Assembly (NCBI GenBank): GCA_003139795.1
Contig: PLGM01000318.1
Coordinates: 1 to 48,640, forward strand
Direction of reading: 5' to 3'
DNA from: Acidobacteriaceae bacterium
Lineage (GTDB): Bacteria; Acidobacteriota; Terriglobia; Terriglobales; Acidobacteriaceae
DNA length: 48,640 nt
The translations under genes were made by a program, and so were the position numbers. The notes beneath the pieces were generated by a model. It searched no databases. It worked only from the letters and a program-made list of their open reading frames with translations, and was not told where the DNA came from. This document shows positions 1 to 9,500 of the stretch, piece after piece (positions within the stretch are counted from its first letter, which is position 1; each line of letters begins with the position of its first letter).

Positions 1-17
1 TCCATGGCAAACATGCG

Positions 18-2207
18 CTAGCCGCCCGGTTCGCCCCTGCACAGCTCCAGCAGCGCCTCGCCAAACTTCTGCGCTTTGGCGAGGCCTATCCCATCGATCT
101 CCAGCAACGCTCTCGCATTCCTCGGCCGCGCCTCCGCCAGCGCCGCAACCGTCCGGTCGTGCAACACCACGTACGCCGGAACCCGCAGCCGTTTAGCCTC
201 CGCCGCCCGCCACTCCCTGATCCGCCCCGCCACAGCCTCACCCTCCGCCGTCAGCCGCACCGGCTCGGCCGCCTCCAAACCCTTACCGCCAGCGCCCGTC
301 GCCGGCCCAATCTTTGCCGTCGCCTTCCCTTTTTTCGCCCGCGCGGGCGCCGGCGCTCGTCCCCCAAACTCCTCCACCAACCCGTCGCTGATCAGCAGCT
401 CCATCGGGGCCCCCAGCGACAGGTCTTCGTCGCTGGGGTGGTTGATTACCGTCCCCGCCCGCAGTTCCCGCCCCGCCTCCGTCAGCTTCACCTTGCGGTA
501 TCGCCGCACTTCCCCATCCTTCTCGTACTCGGCCTCTTCAATCTCGATCAGCCCTGCCTGCACCATCGCCCCCAGCAGCCCATCGAACTCGTTCCGGCTC
601 AGCCTGCCTCCCGGATCAAGGCTCCGTTGCAGCGTTCCCGCCGCCTTGTAAGCCACCCCCCACAGCTCTTCCACAATCCTTTGCGCCAGTTCCCGCTCCG
701 CCGCCGTAGCCCGCCGGAACAGCCGCAGCACCGCCCCCGCCGGATCGCACACATCGCACACCCCGCACCGCCGCATGGCATCCGCCACGTCCCCAAAATG
801 CCGCACCAGCGCCGCCATCCGGCACTCATTCTGTTCCGTAAACCGCAGCACCTTCTCAAACTGCTCCGCCCGGTACTGCGCCTGCACCGCATACGTCTTC
901 TTCCATCCCGTGCCGCCCACCGTCACGCCGCCGCCAAAGTCCATTCGCGCCCCGCCGTGGATCTCCAGTTTCTCCAGCGCCTTGTCAAACTCCTCTTCGC
1001 CCAGCCGCGACCCCGCCCGCAGTCCCTCCACCGCCTGCGGCTCTGCCCGCAGCGCCTTGAACACCTCGTTCAAGTGGTCCACCGGCGGATAATCCCGATT
1101 CAAAAAAAAGTCATGTGTCCTCTGGTCCGCATAGCTGTGCATCAGGTAGGTCCGGCTCATCCCGCCGTCTCGCCCCGCCCGCCCAATCTCCTGGTAATAG
1201 CCCTCCAACGTCCCCGGCAGCCCCGCATGGATCACCGTCCGTATATTCGCCTTGTCGATCCCCATTCCAAACGCGATCGTCGCCACCACCACCTCCAACT
1301 CGCCCGCCTGGAACGCCGTCTGCACCCGCTCCCGCGTCTCCGCATCCAGCCCTGCATGGTACGCCGCCGCCGCAATTCTCCGCCCCAAACCCGCTCGCCC
1401 TGCAGTCCCACCCCCCGAAAGGGTGAGCGACAGCTCCTCCGCCAGCCTTTCTGCGTTCTTCCGCGAAGTCGCATACACAATCGCCGGCCGCCGCCCCGGA
1501 TCAGCCAGCAAACCGCAAATCGCCCCCGCCCGCTCCGGCACCGGGACCTCCACCACCTCAATCGCCAGGTTCTCCCGCCTGAACCCATGAATGAACCGTG
1601 TCGGCTTCACCATCCCCAGCTGGGCAATAATGTCCGCCTGCACGCTCGGCGTCGCCGTAGCCGTCATCGCCAGCACCGGCGCCCTGTCGCCCTCGCCCCG
1701 CAGCCCCGGCAGGTGCTGCCCCAGCATCCGGTAATCCGGCCTGAAGTCGTGGCCCCACTCGGAGATGCAATGCGCTTCATCGATCGCAATCAGCGCCAGC
1801 TTCCGTTTGGCCAGCATCTCCGCGAATCCAGGCACCCGCAGCCGCTCCGGCGCAATAAACAGGAACTGCAGGCTCCCCTGCAGATAATCCACGCAAGCCT
1901 GCCGCGCCACCCCTCGCTCCAGCCCCGAATGAATTCGCCCCACGCGCAACCCCAGCGCGCCCAGCTTCGCCGCCTGGTCCTCCATCAGCGCAATCAACGG
2001 GCTGATCACCAGCGCCGTTCCGCCCCGCGCAATCGCCGGCAACTGGTAGCACAGACTCTTCCCCGCCCCCGTCGGCATCACCAGCAGCAGATCCCGCCCT
2101 GCAACCGCCGCTTCGCACACCTCCAACTGGTTCGCCCTGAACTGCGCAAACCCAAACACCGACCGCAGCAACCCAGCCAGCACATCCGAATTGGAACGAG
2201 TCGTCAA
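18..2207 (-). CDS. recQ: ATP-dependent DNA helicase RecQ
   Basis: 3'-5' superfamily 2 DNA helicase acting in recombination and fork repair. The 729-residue protein has the Walker A motif GAGKS (residues 47-51), the DEAH box with the RecQ-specific HCISEWGHDFRP stretch (143-157), and helicase motif VI QEIGRAGRDG (339-348). A RQC zinc site follows with cysteines 462, 481, 484 and 487. A C-terminal HRDC domain occupies about the last 80 residues. It is longer than the roughly 610-residue E. coli protein because of a lysine/alanine-rich insert between RQC and HRDC. It is the last gene on the minus strand here, 123 bases after the thymidine kinase gene. The coding sequence is very GC-rich. Confidence 0.96.
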   Translation of the reverse strand: MTTRSNSDVLAGLLRSVFGFAQFRANQLEVCEAAVAGRDLLLVMPTGAGKSLCYQLPAIARGGTALVISPLIALMEDQAAKLGALGLRVGRIHSGLERGVARQACVDYLQGSLQFLFIAPERLRVPGFAEMLAKRKLALIAIDEAHCISEWGHDFRPDYRMLGQHLPGLRGEGDRAPVLAMTATATPSVQADIIAQLGMVKPTRFIHGFRRENLAIEVVEVPVPERAGAICGLLADPGRRPAIVYATSRKNAERLAEELSLTLSGGGTAGRAGLGRRIAAAAYHAGLDAETRERVQTAFQAGELEVVVATIAFGMGIDKANIRTVIHAGLPGTLEGYYQEIGRAGRDGGMSRTYLMHSYADQRTHDFFLNRDYPPVDHLNEVFKALRAEPQAVEGLRAGSRLGEEEFDKALEKLEIHGGARMDFGGGVTVGGTGWKKTYAVQAQYRAEQFEKVLRFTEQNECRMAALVRHFGDVADAMRRCGVCDVCDPAGAVLRLFRRATAAERELAQRIVEELWGVAYKAAGTLQRSLDPGGRLSRNEFDGLLGAMVQAGLIEIEEAEYEKDGEVRRYRKVKLTEAGRELRAGTVINHPSDEDLSLGAPMELLISDGLVEEFGGRAPAPARAKKGKATAKIGPATGAGGKGLEAAEPVRLTAEGEAVAGRIREWRAAEAKRLRVPAYVVLHDRTVAALAEARPRNARALLEIDGIGLAKAQKFGEALLELCRGEPGG

Positions 2208-2330
2208 AAGAAGAAGGCAGAGCGCGTCAGGAAACTACGGATCAAGCGCATCCCGCCCTTTCCAACTTTACAGGAGTCGTACCCCGGCCGCCCCTCGGAA
2301 CTCGGCCCCGCAACGGGAAACTCTGCTGTC

Positions 2331-2939
2331 TCAGTGCGGCCGCCCCGGCAGCACAAAATGCTCACCGCAGCGCGGCTCATAGGAGTCGCCAGGCATCTTG
2401 ATGGGGCTGTCATACGGCGCTGGCTGCCCCTCGATCAGCCGCTGCGAGTAAAAAGCCCGGTTCCCGCAAGCACAATACGCCATGCATTCGGTAATACTTC
2501 CCCCATACGCCCCCACAAACCACGACAGGTTCAGCATCTCCCCAAACGGAAGAGCCCGAAAGTCAAGGTCCAGCCCCGCAATCAGCACGTCGTGGTTTCG
2601 ATCCAGCAGCCATCGCGCGAAAACGAACAGCCCTTCCACAAACTGGCCTTCATCGATCGCAATGCACTCCACTCGCTTCCCAATGTCCTTTTCCTTTGCG
2701 GCGATAACCGGAACAACCTCCCATGGGTCCTGCGATTTGAACTCCAGGGCCTTCATTTTCCCGTGCCCCCTCGGATTCCGGCTCTCAACCATCCCAGGCC
2801 CGCCCTTCGTGTCGTCGCTGGGCTTGAGGACCATCACGCATTGCCCGGCATACTGGCGTCGCATATCGGCGCGTCGCAAAAGTTCCGCGGTCTTGTTACT
2901 CCGCATCGGTCCCAACAGCAATTCCAGCTTTCCTGCCAT
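2331..2939 (-). CDS. tdk: Thymidine kinase (type II, TK1-like)
   Basis: Phosphorylates thymidine to dTMP in the nucleotide salvage pathway in the cytoplasm. The 202-residue length is typical of the family. The Walker B-like catalytic segment AIDEGQF is at residues 94-100, with Glu97 as the expected general base. A zinc-lobe pattern of Cys152, Cys156, Cys158, Cys191 and His194 is visible. The Walker A loop reads GPMRSNKT (10-17), with Asn where the family normally has Gly (SGKT), so nucleotide binding may be altered. It lies upstream of recQ on the same strand. The family assignment is strong; full activity is less certain because of the loop substitution. Confidence 0.88.
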   Translation of the reverse strand: MAGKLELLLGPMRSNKTAELLRRADMRRQYAGQCVMVLKPSDDTKGGPGMVESRNPRGHGKMKALEFKSQDPWEVVPVIAAKEKDIGKRVECIAIDEGQFVEGLFVFARWLLDRNHDVLIAGLDLDFRALPFGEMLNLSWFVGAYGGSITECMAYCACGNRAFYSQRLIEGQPAPYDSPIKMPGDSYEPRCGEHFVLPGRPH

Positions 2940-3193
2940 GATCGCGCCTCCCAGGATCAGGCCACTCTTTCCGGCCTCGGCTCTAAACCGCCCAAATTAT
3001 ACCGTTGATGACCGGCTTCTCAACACCTGGCCGGGGGGTGCCCCAGGTCTTGATTCAGGGCGGAATCAGCCCACCGTCCCGTGGGCGCGTTCAACGAATG
3101 TGTCCGTCAACCGAATCCAGAGAAGAAGGTCGTCTTCAAGTCCTGCTCGAGGAGCTGGCATTACGGTTCCTGTCTGGTTTGGACGCAGGTTCC
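2940..3193. other. Intergenic stretch with one hairpin-like inverted repeat
   Basis: Non-coding space between the CODH/ACS operon and tdk. At 3025-3048 the six-base arms ACCTGG and CCAGGT enclose a G-rich loop. This could be a weak terminator-like hairpin, but there is no T-run next to it. The GGGTGCCCC core in the loop recurs near 48478-48485 at the other end of the window. I see no convincing gene or promoter here. Confidence 0.4.
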
Positions 3194-3286
3194 TCAAACG
3201 GAAGATGTGACCAGGTAGAAGAGGTTTCCCTGCGGCGGAAGTTCGTCAGTGTGTGGCCGCTTCTTGACGACCGGGAACGTTTTCAC
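3194..3286 (-). CDS. Possible 30-residue microprotein at the 3' end of the CODH/ACS operon
   Basis: A GTG codon overlaps the stop codon of the RACo gene in the GTGA arrangement and opens a 30-residue frame starting VKTFPVVKKRPHTDELPPQ and ending LVTSSV before TGA. The four-base overlap resembles the other junctions of this operon and suggests translational coupling. I recognise no family. It could equally be a chance frame, or the stub of a lost gene. Confidence 0.25.
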   Translation of the reverse strand: MKTFPVVKKRPHTDELPPQGNLFYLVTSSV

Positions 3287-5151
3287 GGTGCATTCCTCCT
3301 TCGACTCTCGAACGTTTCTGCTACCGTAGGAAACTGCTCCAGGTCCGTGTGTGGAAGGAACAACGCCTTGACATAACTATCCATGTATTGAGGATTGGAG
3401 CTCATATCGACGTAGGTTATGCGGGCGGCAATCTCCGCCATACGGCGGCGATGCTCCCGCGACAGTAGTGCAATGTACGCGCCAGTAAGAGAAGAATTTC
3501 CGATATAGCGGAAGCGTTCCAGCGGCAAATCGGGCAGCATGCCGATGAAGACCGCATCCGCAACTCGCATGTAGCGCCCAAAGCCGCCCGCGATATAAAC
3601 CCGCGCGACGGCGTCCCAGGTAAGACCAACGTTTTTGAGCACCAGCGAGCCGGCGGCATAGATCGCCGCTTTGGTGCGGATCAGGTTTTCGAGGTCCGCC
3701 TCGGTGATAACAAGGTCCTTGCCGCTCCGGGCCTGCTCCGCGGTCGCCAACAGGAATGCACGGCGGCCTTGGTGTTCGACGATGCGGCCGGTACCGGGTG
3801 ACTTGAAGAAGCGGCCAGAACGATCTACTACGCCCTGGCGGAACAGGTCCCCCAAGAGCGAGATCAGGCCCGATCCGCAGATGCCCGCCGGCTTGCCGCC
3901 GTGGATCACGGAGTACTCCAATTGTTCGCCGTCGTCGCTGATTGCCACCCGCTCAATGGCGCCTTCGGCGGCACGCATACCGCACTTGATGCCGGCTCCC
4001 TCGAACGCCGGCCCGGCGGAGCAGGCGCAAGCGACCATCCAATCCGTGTTACCGATTACGATTTCGCCATTGGTGCCAATGTCCATGAAGAGAAATACAT
4101 CGCGATTGCTGGTTGACAGATCGGTGCACAACACGCCCGACGTGATGTCGCCTCCGACATAACTACCCACGCCGGGGGCAAAGGCGACGATCGCTTGCGG
4201 ATCGATGTTCAGGCCGACCTCCTGCGCTCGTAACTCGGGTACAAAGTTCACCGTCGGAACGTAGGGCGACTCGCGAATGTAGCGCGGAGGCAAACCGAGC
4301 GCCAGGTGGGTCATGGTCGTGTTGCCGGCAAGAAACGCGGCACGAATGTCCCGCGGGTCAACCGGGATTGCATTTGCCAGCAGTCCTACCAGCCCATTGA
4401 TGGTTTCCAGCACCAGGCCACGAAGTTCTTCCAGATGTTCCCCGGTGCGAGCATAGTCGATGCGGCTGATAACGTCGGCTCCCCGCCGGATCTGCATGTT
4501 ATAGGAGGTCTGCGTCGCCAGCGGCGATCCGTCGTCCAGATCGACCAGCTGGGCGGCCACCGTCGTGGTTCCGATATCGACAGCCAAGCCCAGGGCGTGC
4601 GCTGTGGAGTGACCTGGCCGCACATCGCGGACACGCTGCCCTGACGTGGACTCTTCTACGCCAACCGTGACGTTGCCATCGGCCGTGCGGACGGCCTCGG
4701 CCAGTTGGCGCAGCACGGAAAGCTGGGTGGTGATTGGAACAGTGCCGCTGTTGCGGCTCAATTCGCGGGTAAGCCGGGTCCAGTCGCTATAGTGCTCCTC
4801 GATGGAAGCCGGCGGCATGGTGATCCGCAGGTCGTGGTACAGCGGCGTGAGGTGGTCACGGTCGGGCAGCAGGCCCGCATCGATCAGGGCATGACTGTCT
4901 CCAAGTGCACGCGCCGCTGTCTGGGAGCGATCCGGAAGACGTACCACAATGTCGGATGTCACGCTGGTTTGGCATGCCAACACCGGAGCATCCCGCCCCA
5001 CCACTTCCACCTGGCACAAACCGCACGCCCCCTCGCCACCGCACGGCAACTCCAGATCGAGTATGCCGGCCCGCAACGCTGCCATGTGGATCGGCGTTCC
5101 GGAAGGCACGTCGGCCACGACGTTGGCGGGCTGGAAGCGGACAGATGGCAT
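3283..5151 (-). CDS. Reductive activator of the corrinoid iron-sulfur protein (RACo)
   Basis: ATP-dependent activator that reduces inactive Co(II) cobalamin to Co(I) in corrinoid proteins, here most likely AcsCD. The 622-residue protein begins with a plant-type [2Fe-2S] ferredoxin domain with ligands Cys37, Cys43, Cys46 and Cys60 (CX5CX2CX13C). A middle region follows, then an ASKHA ATPase fold starting near residue 185 with the phosphate-1 motif AVDIGTTT. Later ASKHA segments include FMDIGTNGEI and AGGFGRYM. Length and order match RACo proteins next to acs operons. It starts four bases after the acsC stop, so it is co-transcribed. The general activator of corrinoid methyltransferases is a close relative; the position favours RACo. 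Confidence 0.92.
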   Translation of the reverse strand: MPSVRFQPANVVADVPSGTPIHMAALRAGILDLELPCGGEGACGLCQVEVVGRDAPVLACQTSVTSDIVVRLPDRSQTAARALGDSHALIDAGLLPDRDHLTPLYHDLRITMPPASIEEHYSDWTRLTRELSRNSGTVPITTQLSVLRQLAEAVRTADGNVTVGVEESTSGQRVRDVRPGHSTAHALGLAVDIGTTTVAAQLVDLDDGSPLATQTSYNMQIRRGADVISRIDYARTGEHLEELRGLVLETINGLVGLLANAIPVDPRDIRAAFLAGNTTMTHLALGLPPRYIRESPYVPTVNFVPELRAQEVGLNIDPQAIVAFAPGVGSYVGGDITSGVLCTDLSTSNRDVFLFMDIGTNGEIVIGNTDWMVACACSAGPAFEGAGIKCGMRAAEGAIERVAISDDGEQLEYSVIHGGKPAGICGSGLISLLGDLFRQGVVDRSGRFFKSPGTGRIVEHQGRRAFLLATAEQARSGKDLVITEADLENLIRTKAAIYAAGSLVLKNVGLTWDAVARVYIAGGFGRYMRVADAVFIGMLPDLPLERFRYIGNSSLTGAYIALLSREHRRRMAEIAARITYVDMSSNPQYMDSYVKALFLPHTDLEQFPTVAETFESRRRNAP

Positions 5152-5155
5152 AGGC

Positions 5156-6499
5156 TTACCGTGCGGCTTGTATCTTCATGAAGGGGCCGAGATCCGACGC
5201 TTCCCCGGGACCGACCAGCACCTCCCAGCCGGGCAAGCCTTCCTCCACTTCACCGCTGATTTGCGAAACATAGCCGGGAATAACGAGGCGGTGTTTCCCA
5301 GGCTGGTCTCCCAGGCCGCTCGCTTTCACCGCGGCAGCGACCTTTTCTCCGGAGAACTTGCCTGCGGCCCATCCCGTCAGCACGCTCATGCCTTCGGTGT
5401 CCACCACGAGCAGGTTCGCGGGAACACCCGAGTTTTCGATCTCGCCGGAAACCATGAAGTACGTCAGGGAGAAGTTGGTAGTCACCACCAGCAGAGCGTC
5501 CTTTCCCGGCTCGCCGATGGGATAGACCCTGGGATCAACCTGAATCGGTTTCTGCGGATCGGTGTAGATGTTCTGCCGCAGCATCATCAAGGGCAGCAGA
5601 AGTTCCAACTTCATGCGGTCCAGCACGACGATCGATGCGTATTTGCACAGGTAAGTCGAGGCATCGGCAACCGCCGACGCGTCGTCCAGTGCGGTCACAA
5701 AGTTGATGATCGGATAGCCAAGGGGCTCGAAGGCATTCTTGAGCGCCGCCTTGCGGATGATGGTGTTGTACTGCAACGCGGCTGCCGGATTGTCGGCCGG
5801 CAGATCGAGGACAATCTCTTTCAACCCCAGGGTGGCCAGCCTGGTGGTCAGGGCCGCCAATTCATCGAGCGTGGCGGCTCGGGCCACCAACGGCGCGTCA
5901 TATTTCAACGCCAGGGCAGCCACGGCCTCGGCATTGGCCGGCGTTGCGGCATGAATCAAGGGCCTTTTTCCCTTCAGCTCTTTCAGCCCCGCTTCCAGAG
6001 CTTCGAGGTTCGTAGTCCTGAGGATGATGCCCATACCCGTGGAGCCGGCTGCCGTCTTCACCAGATCGACGAAGGGCTTGACCTCCTCGCTGAAGTTGTC
6101 CACCAGCACCAGGTTGATTCGCAGTTGCTCGCCCGCCCTTTCCAGGCAATACTCCCGCACCTCCGCGAGCTTGTGGGAGAGATCGGTGAGGGATTCATTA
6201 TCGGGAAACGCAATGGCCACGGCCGTAGGGTGCACGAACGTCTTGTCGTGCCGGAACATGACCGTCTCATTGCCGATCGGCACTTCGCGTCCCGGCGGCC
6301 CGATCTTCACCAGCCGGATGGGCGGCTTGCTGGCCGCTCCTATGATCTTCTTGGCTTCCTCCGAGGCGTAAGGACAGGCCGCCAGGTCCGCGTTCATGGC
6401 CGCCAGCTTCATCGCGAAAGCCATGCAGGTCGGTACGCCGCATTCGCCGCAATTGGTCTTGGGCAGCAGCTTGAATATCTGTAAACCGGTCATTGCCAT
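5156..6499 (-). CDS. acsC: Corrinoid iron-sulfur protein large subunit (AcsC, CODH/ACS gamma)
   Basis: Large subunit of the CFeSP, which carries the methyl group on cobalamin to acetyl-CoA synthase. The 447 residues match the size of the Moorella protein. The N-terminal [4Fe-4S] domain has Cys17, Cys20, Cys25 and Cys42 in the order expected for the family. A TIM-barrel region follows, and the C-terminal corrinoid-binding domain includes the segments VLTGWAAGKFSG and HRLVIPGYVSQISGE. It lies 12 bases after the acsBD fusion and four bases before RACo. Its usual partner AcsD is not a separate gene here; it is fused to AcsB immediately upstream. Confidence 0.96.
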   Translation of the reverse strand: MAMTGLQIFKLLPKTNCGECGVPTCMAFAMKLAAMNADLAACPYASEEAKKIIGAASKPPIRLVKIGPPGREVPIGNETVMFRHDKTFVHPTAVAIAFPDNESLTDLSHKLAEVREYCLERAGEQLRINLVLVDNFSEEVKPFVDLVKTAAGSTGMGIILRTTNLEALEAGLKELKGKRPLIHAATPANAEAVAALALKYDAPLVARAATLDELAALTTRLATLGLKEIVLDLPADNPAAALQYNTIIRKAALKNAFEPLGYPIINFVTALDDASAVADASTYLCKYASIVVLDRMKLELLLPLMMLRQNIYTDPQKPIQVDPRVYPIGEPGKDALLVVTTNFSLTYFMVSGEIENSGVPANLLVVDTEGMSVLTGWAAGKFSGEKVAAAVKASGLGDQPGKHRLVIPGYVSQISGEVEEGLPGWEVLVGPGEASDLGPFMKIQAAR

Positions 6500-6511
6500 T
6501 TTGCGGTCGCC

Positions 6512-9500
6512 TCACTTGCCACAGGCCATCATTTCGTCGATCTTGCGCTTCAGGGTGCGGGCAGCCAGCGGATGGTAAACCACCAGCAGGTCCGCCCCGG
6601 CATTCAAATAGCTCATCGAGGTGGCTATTTCCAGCAGAGCTTCGCGCTCTTCTTCTTTTCCCCACAATGGGAAGTCCTTGCGCGGCGCCCGGCTCTCTTT
6701 CACCTTCGACACTTCAAAGCCCGGGTTCACGATCATGGGCATGGCAAGCATTGGATCGCCAGTAAAGGCCGAAGTCCGGATCCGCTCCATCACCGAGTAG
6801 GTATACTCCAGACCGTAGCCCAGAGCGCCCGTCATGGGATCGATGACAATGTGGTCCGCGGAGACGCCCATGGAGGTGAGCAGGATGTTGAGCTGCTTGC
6901 ACATGTTCACGTCAATCGGCGTCTGCGCCACAATGCAATGGCCGTAGGCCATGACGGTGGCGGCGATGGTTTTGTAGTTGTCGGTTTCCACCCAGTTCAA
7001 CAGCAGATTCTCTCCCGAAAAGGTGGAAGCGATGTGCTTCATCAGGGCATTGTTCTTCTCGTAGTGGCTGCAGCCGGTGACGATTACCGGCACGCCCACT
7101 GCGCTCAGAACATCCTTCACAATGTTGCCCGCCGCTTCCGGAGACATATCGCCATTGTCGGGATGGGTTGTGGCCAGCCGCACGCTGATCACTTCGGCGC
7201 CCAGCTTCTCCACCAGATAGCGGGCCATCGCGGCAGGGTCCTTGAGCAGGTCCCCGTAGGCATTTCGCAGCAGGTCGGGATAGGACTTGGGCGGACTGTC
7301 GAGAACCTCCATGGCAACCACGGGCTTGTGACCCACGTGGCCTTCGAAGTGCCGGAACGGAAGTACCTCAGCCCCGCCGATGGTCACCGCCGAAGTGCGG
7401 GTCCCGGTTCCACCCAGAGTGACGATGCGAACGGCGACATTGGCTTTTTCCGGCGCCAGTGTGACCGACTGCGGCAAAACGATGGCTGCGGAGGTGATGG
7501 GTCTTTCCGCCTTTCCCGGTGGCGGCGCCGGCTTGGGTGGGCCCGGCGCAACTTCAGCCGGTTTTGGTTTGGTGTCGACCGGCTTGGGAATGGAACTGGC
7601 GATCTGCGCCTCCAGTGCTTCTTCCGTAGGCAGACAGTGGGAACAATCCACCGCTGGAGGTACAACAGCGGCTGCAACCGAAGCCAGCGGCGCAGTTTGC
7701 ATCAGCAGCATGTTGACGCCGGCGTGCAGCAGGTGCATGGCGGTGGACGCCTGCAAGGCTGCCAGCTGCTCCTGCGGAGTCATCCCCGGTCGAATCTCGG
7801 TTGCGGGAGGAGCGTCGCGAAGCCGTTCCAGCAAAGCGATCATGGCTCCTACGCCGTCGTTGGGAGGAATCGGCGGCGCGGCGGCTGGTTTCGCCGCCGA
7901 AGGCTTAGCCTGGGCGGCACTGGCAGCAACGTCCGATTTCTCTGCAGGCCGTGGCCCGGCTGGAGGCTCGGCGACCGCTACTGAGGTCTCCGCAGCCACG
8001 GTGGCGGCGGATCCCGAACCTGATGCTGCCGCCTGTATCAAGCCGGCTCGCGCGGCATCCACCGCGGCAGCTTCCTCTGACGGGGTGGTAATCTCCCACA
8101 TTGTCAGGGCAGGGTGTTTTACTTCCTGCATGTAAGCCTGTACCGAAGTGGTATCGGTGCCCACAGACTCATCCGCGATCATGTCGGTGAAGCTCTCGAT
8201 GCCGAATGTCTTGCCGATTTTGTCGAGGTCTTCCCGCAGGAACTCCTTCAGGTCTTTGGGCATCCACACGATTCGCCGGTGGCCGCCCTCGGCAGAGATG
8301 AACTTGCGGCTGGTGATGTAGGCCTTGCCCACGCCGATGAATCCCGGTACCTGCTGGCCACCGCCGGCGGTGTTCGCCATGGTGGAGAACTTCATCCCAG
8401 CGGGCGTCTGGCCCAGGTACTCGCGGTTTACGATCATGACGCCATTGGCTTCCGGCATCAGCGCCACAATGGCCTCGAAACAGCCGCAACTGGTCATCGG
8501 GTCTTCCAAAAGAGAGTAAGCGTTGAAGCGGCTGAGCGTCTGTTTGGAGTTGGCGAATACATAGTCGTTGATGTTGGCCCACTGGCCGCGGACGGGATCG
8601 AGGCATTCGCCCTTCACCAACGGTTGATTGGGGCCGGTAGGATCGATCTCAAATGCGGCCTTGCCGTCCAGCCAGTTGTAGGCTCCGCACAACCCCAGCC
8701 GTTCCGGGGTGATGACGCAAACGTGGCTGGGGGCGAAACTCTGGCAGAGCAGGCAGGAATAGAAGGTGTCCACGCTCTCGTCGGTGAGCGACTCCATGCG
8801 TTGATTGCGAGCGCGGTAGGCGTGGCGGGCAATGTCAACCCGTTCCTCGACGTCTTTGGTGTTGGTGAACAGGGTCACTTGCACCTTGTCCACAATCGCC
8901 GGATAGTCGTTGAGGAACTTGGCATGGACTATTTCGCCCAAGTGGCGGATCTTGAAGCCCTTGTCTTTGGCGGCTTTGCTGATGCGGATCCAGTTGATGT
9001 CGCGCTGGCCCATGTGCCAGATGCCCTCTGCGCCGTTGACGATGTGATGGATCTGCCGCTCGAGAATGGGTTCAAAGTCGGGCTGCATCTTGCGGCCGGC
9101 AACTTCCACCCAGATGCCGATGGGCAGCGCCGAACCTTGTTGAACATCGTCAATCTCCGGGCCAACCACGGTTATTTTACCGTCCTCGACCTCGGTGAGA
9201 TCGAGGCTGGTGACGTATTCGAAGCCCGGTGTCCTGTTGCCGCCGAACTCAACGTAGGTGTGTTCCTTGCGGATGCGCTCTCCCTCGAAAGCGGCGCCAA
9301 AGGCCACCGGAATGGGTACTTTGGCTACCTTGATTTTGCAACCGCGAACCTCCAGCGACTTCTCCACGATGTGGCCGATGGGCACGGAGGACACCACGTG
9401 CTCGTAGGTACAGATGCCCGTCGGCAGGATCTGTGGAATGTCGGTATCGGCGATGGTGGGGAAGCCGTAGTTGATGGCTCCCGCCGCGGCGGCGTATTTC

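Noticed and set aside
159..3008. Long plus-strand open frame of 949 codons opposite recQ and tdk
   Set aside because: Composition is dominated by Arg, Pro, His and Gln, as expected antisense to GC-rich genes, and it runs across two well-identified genes on the other strand.
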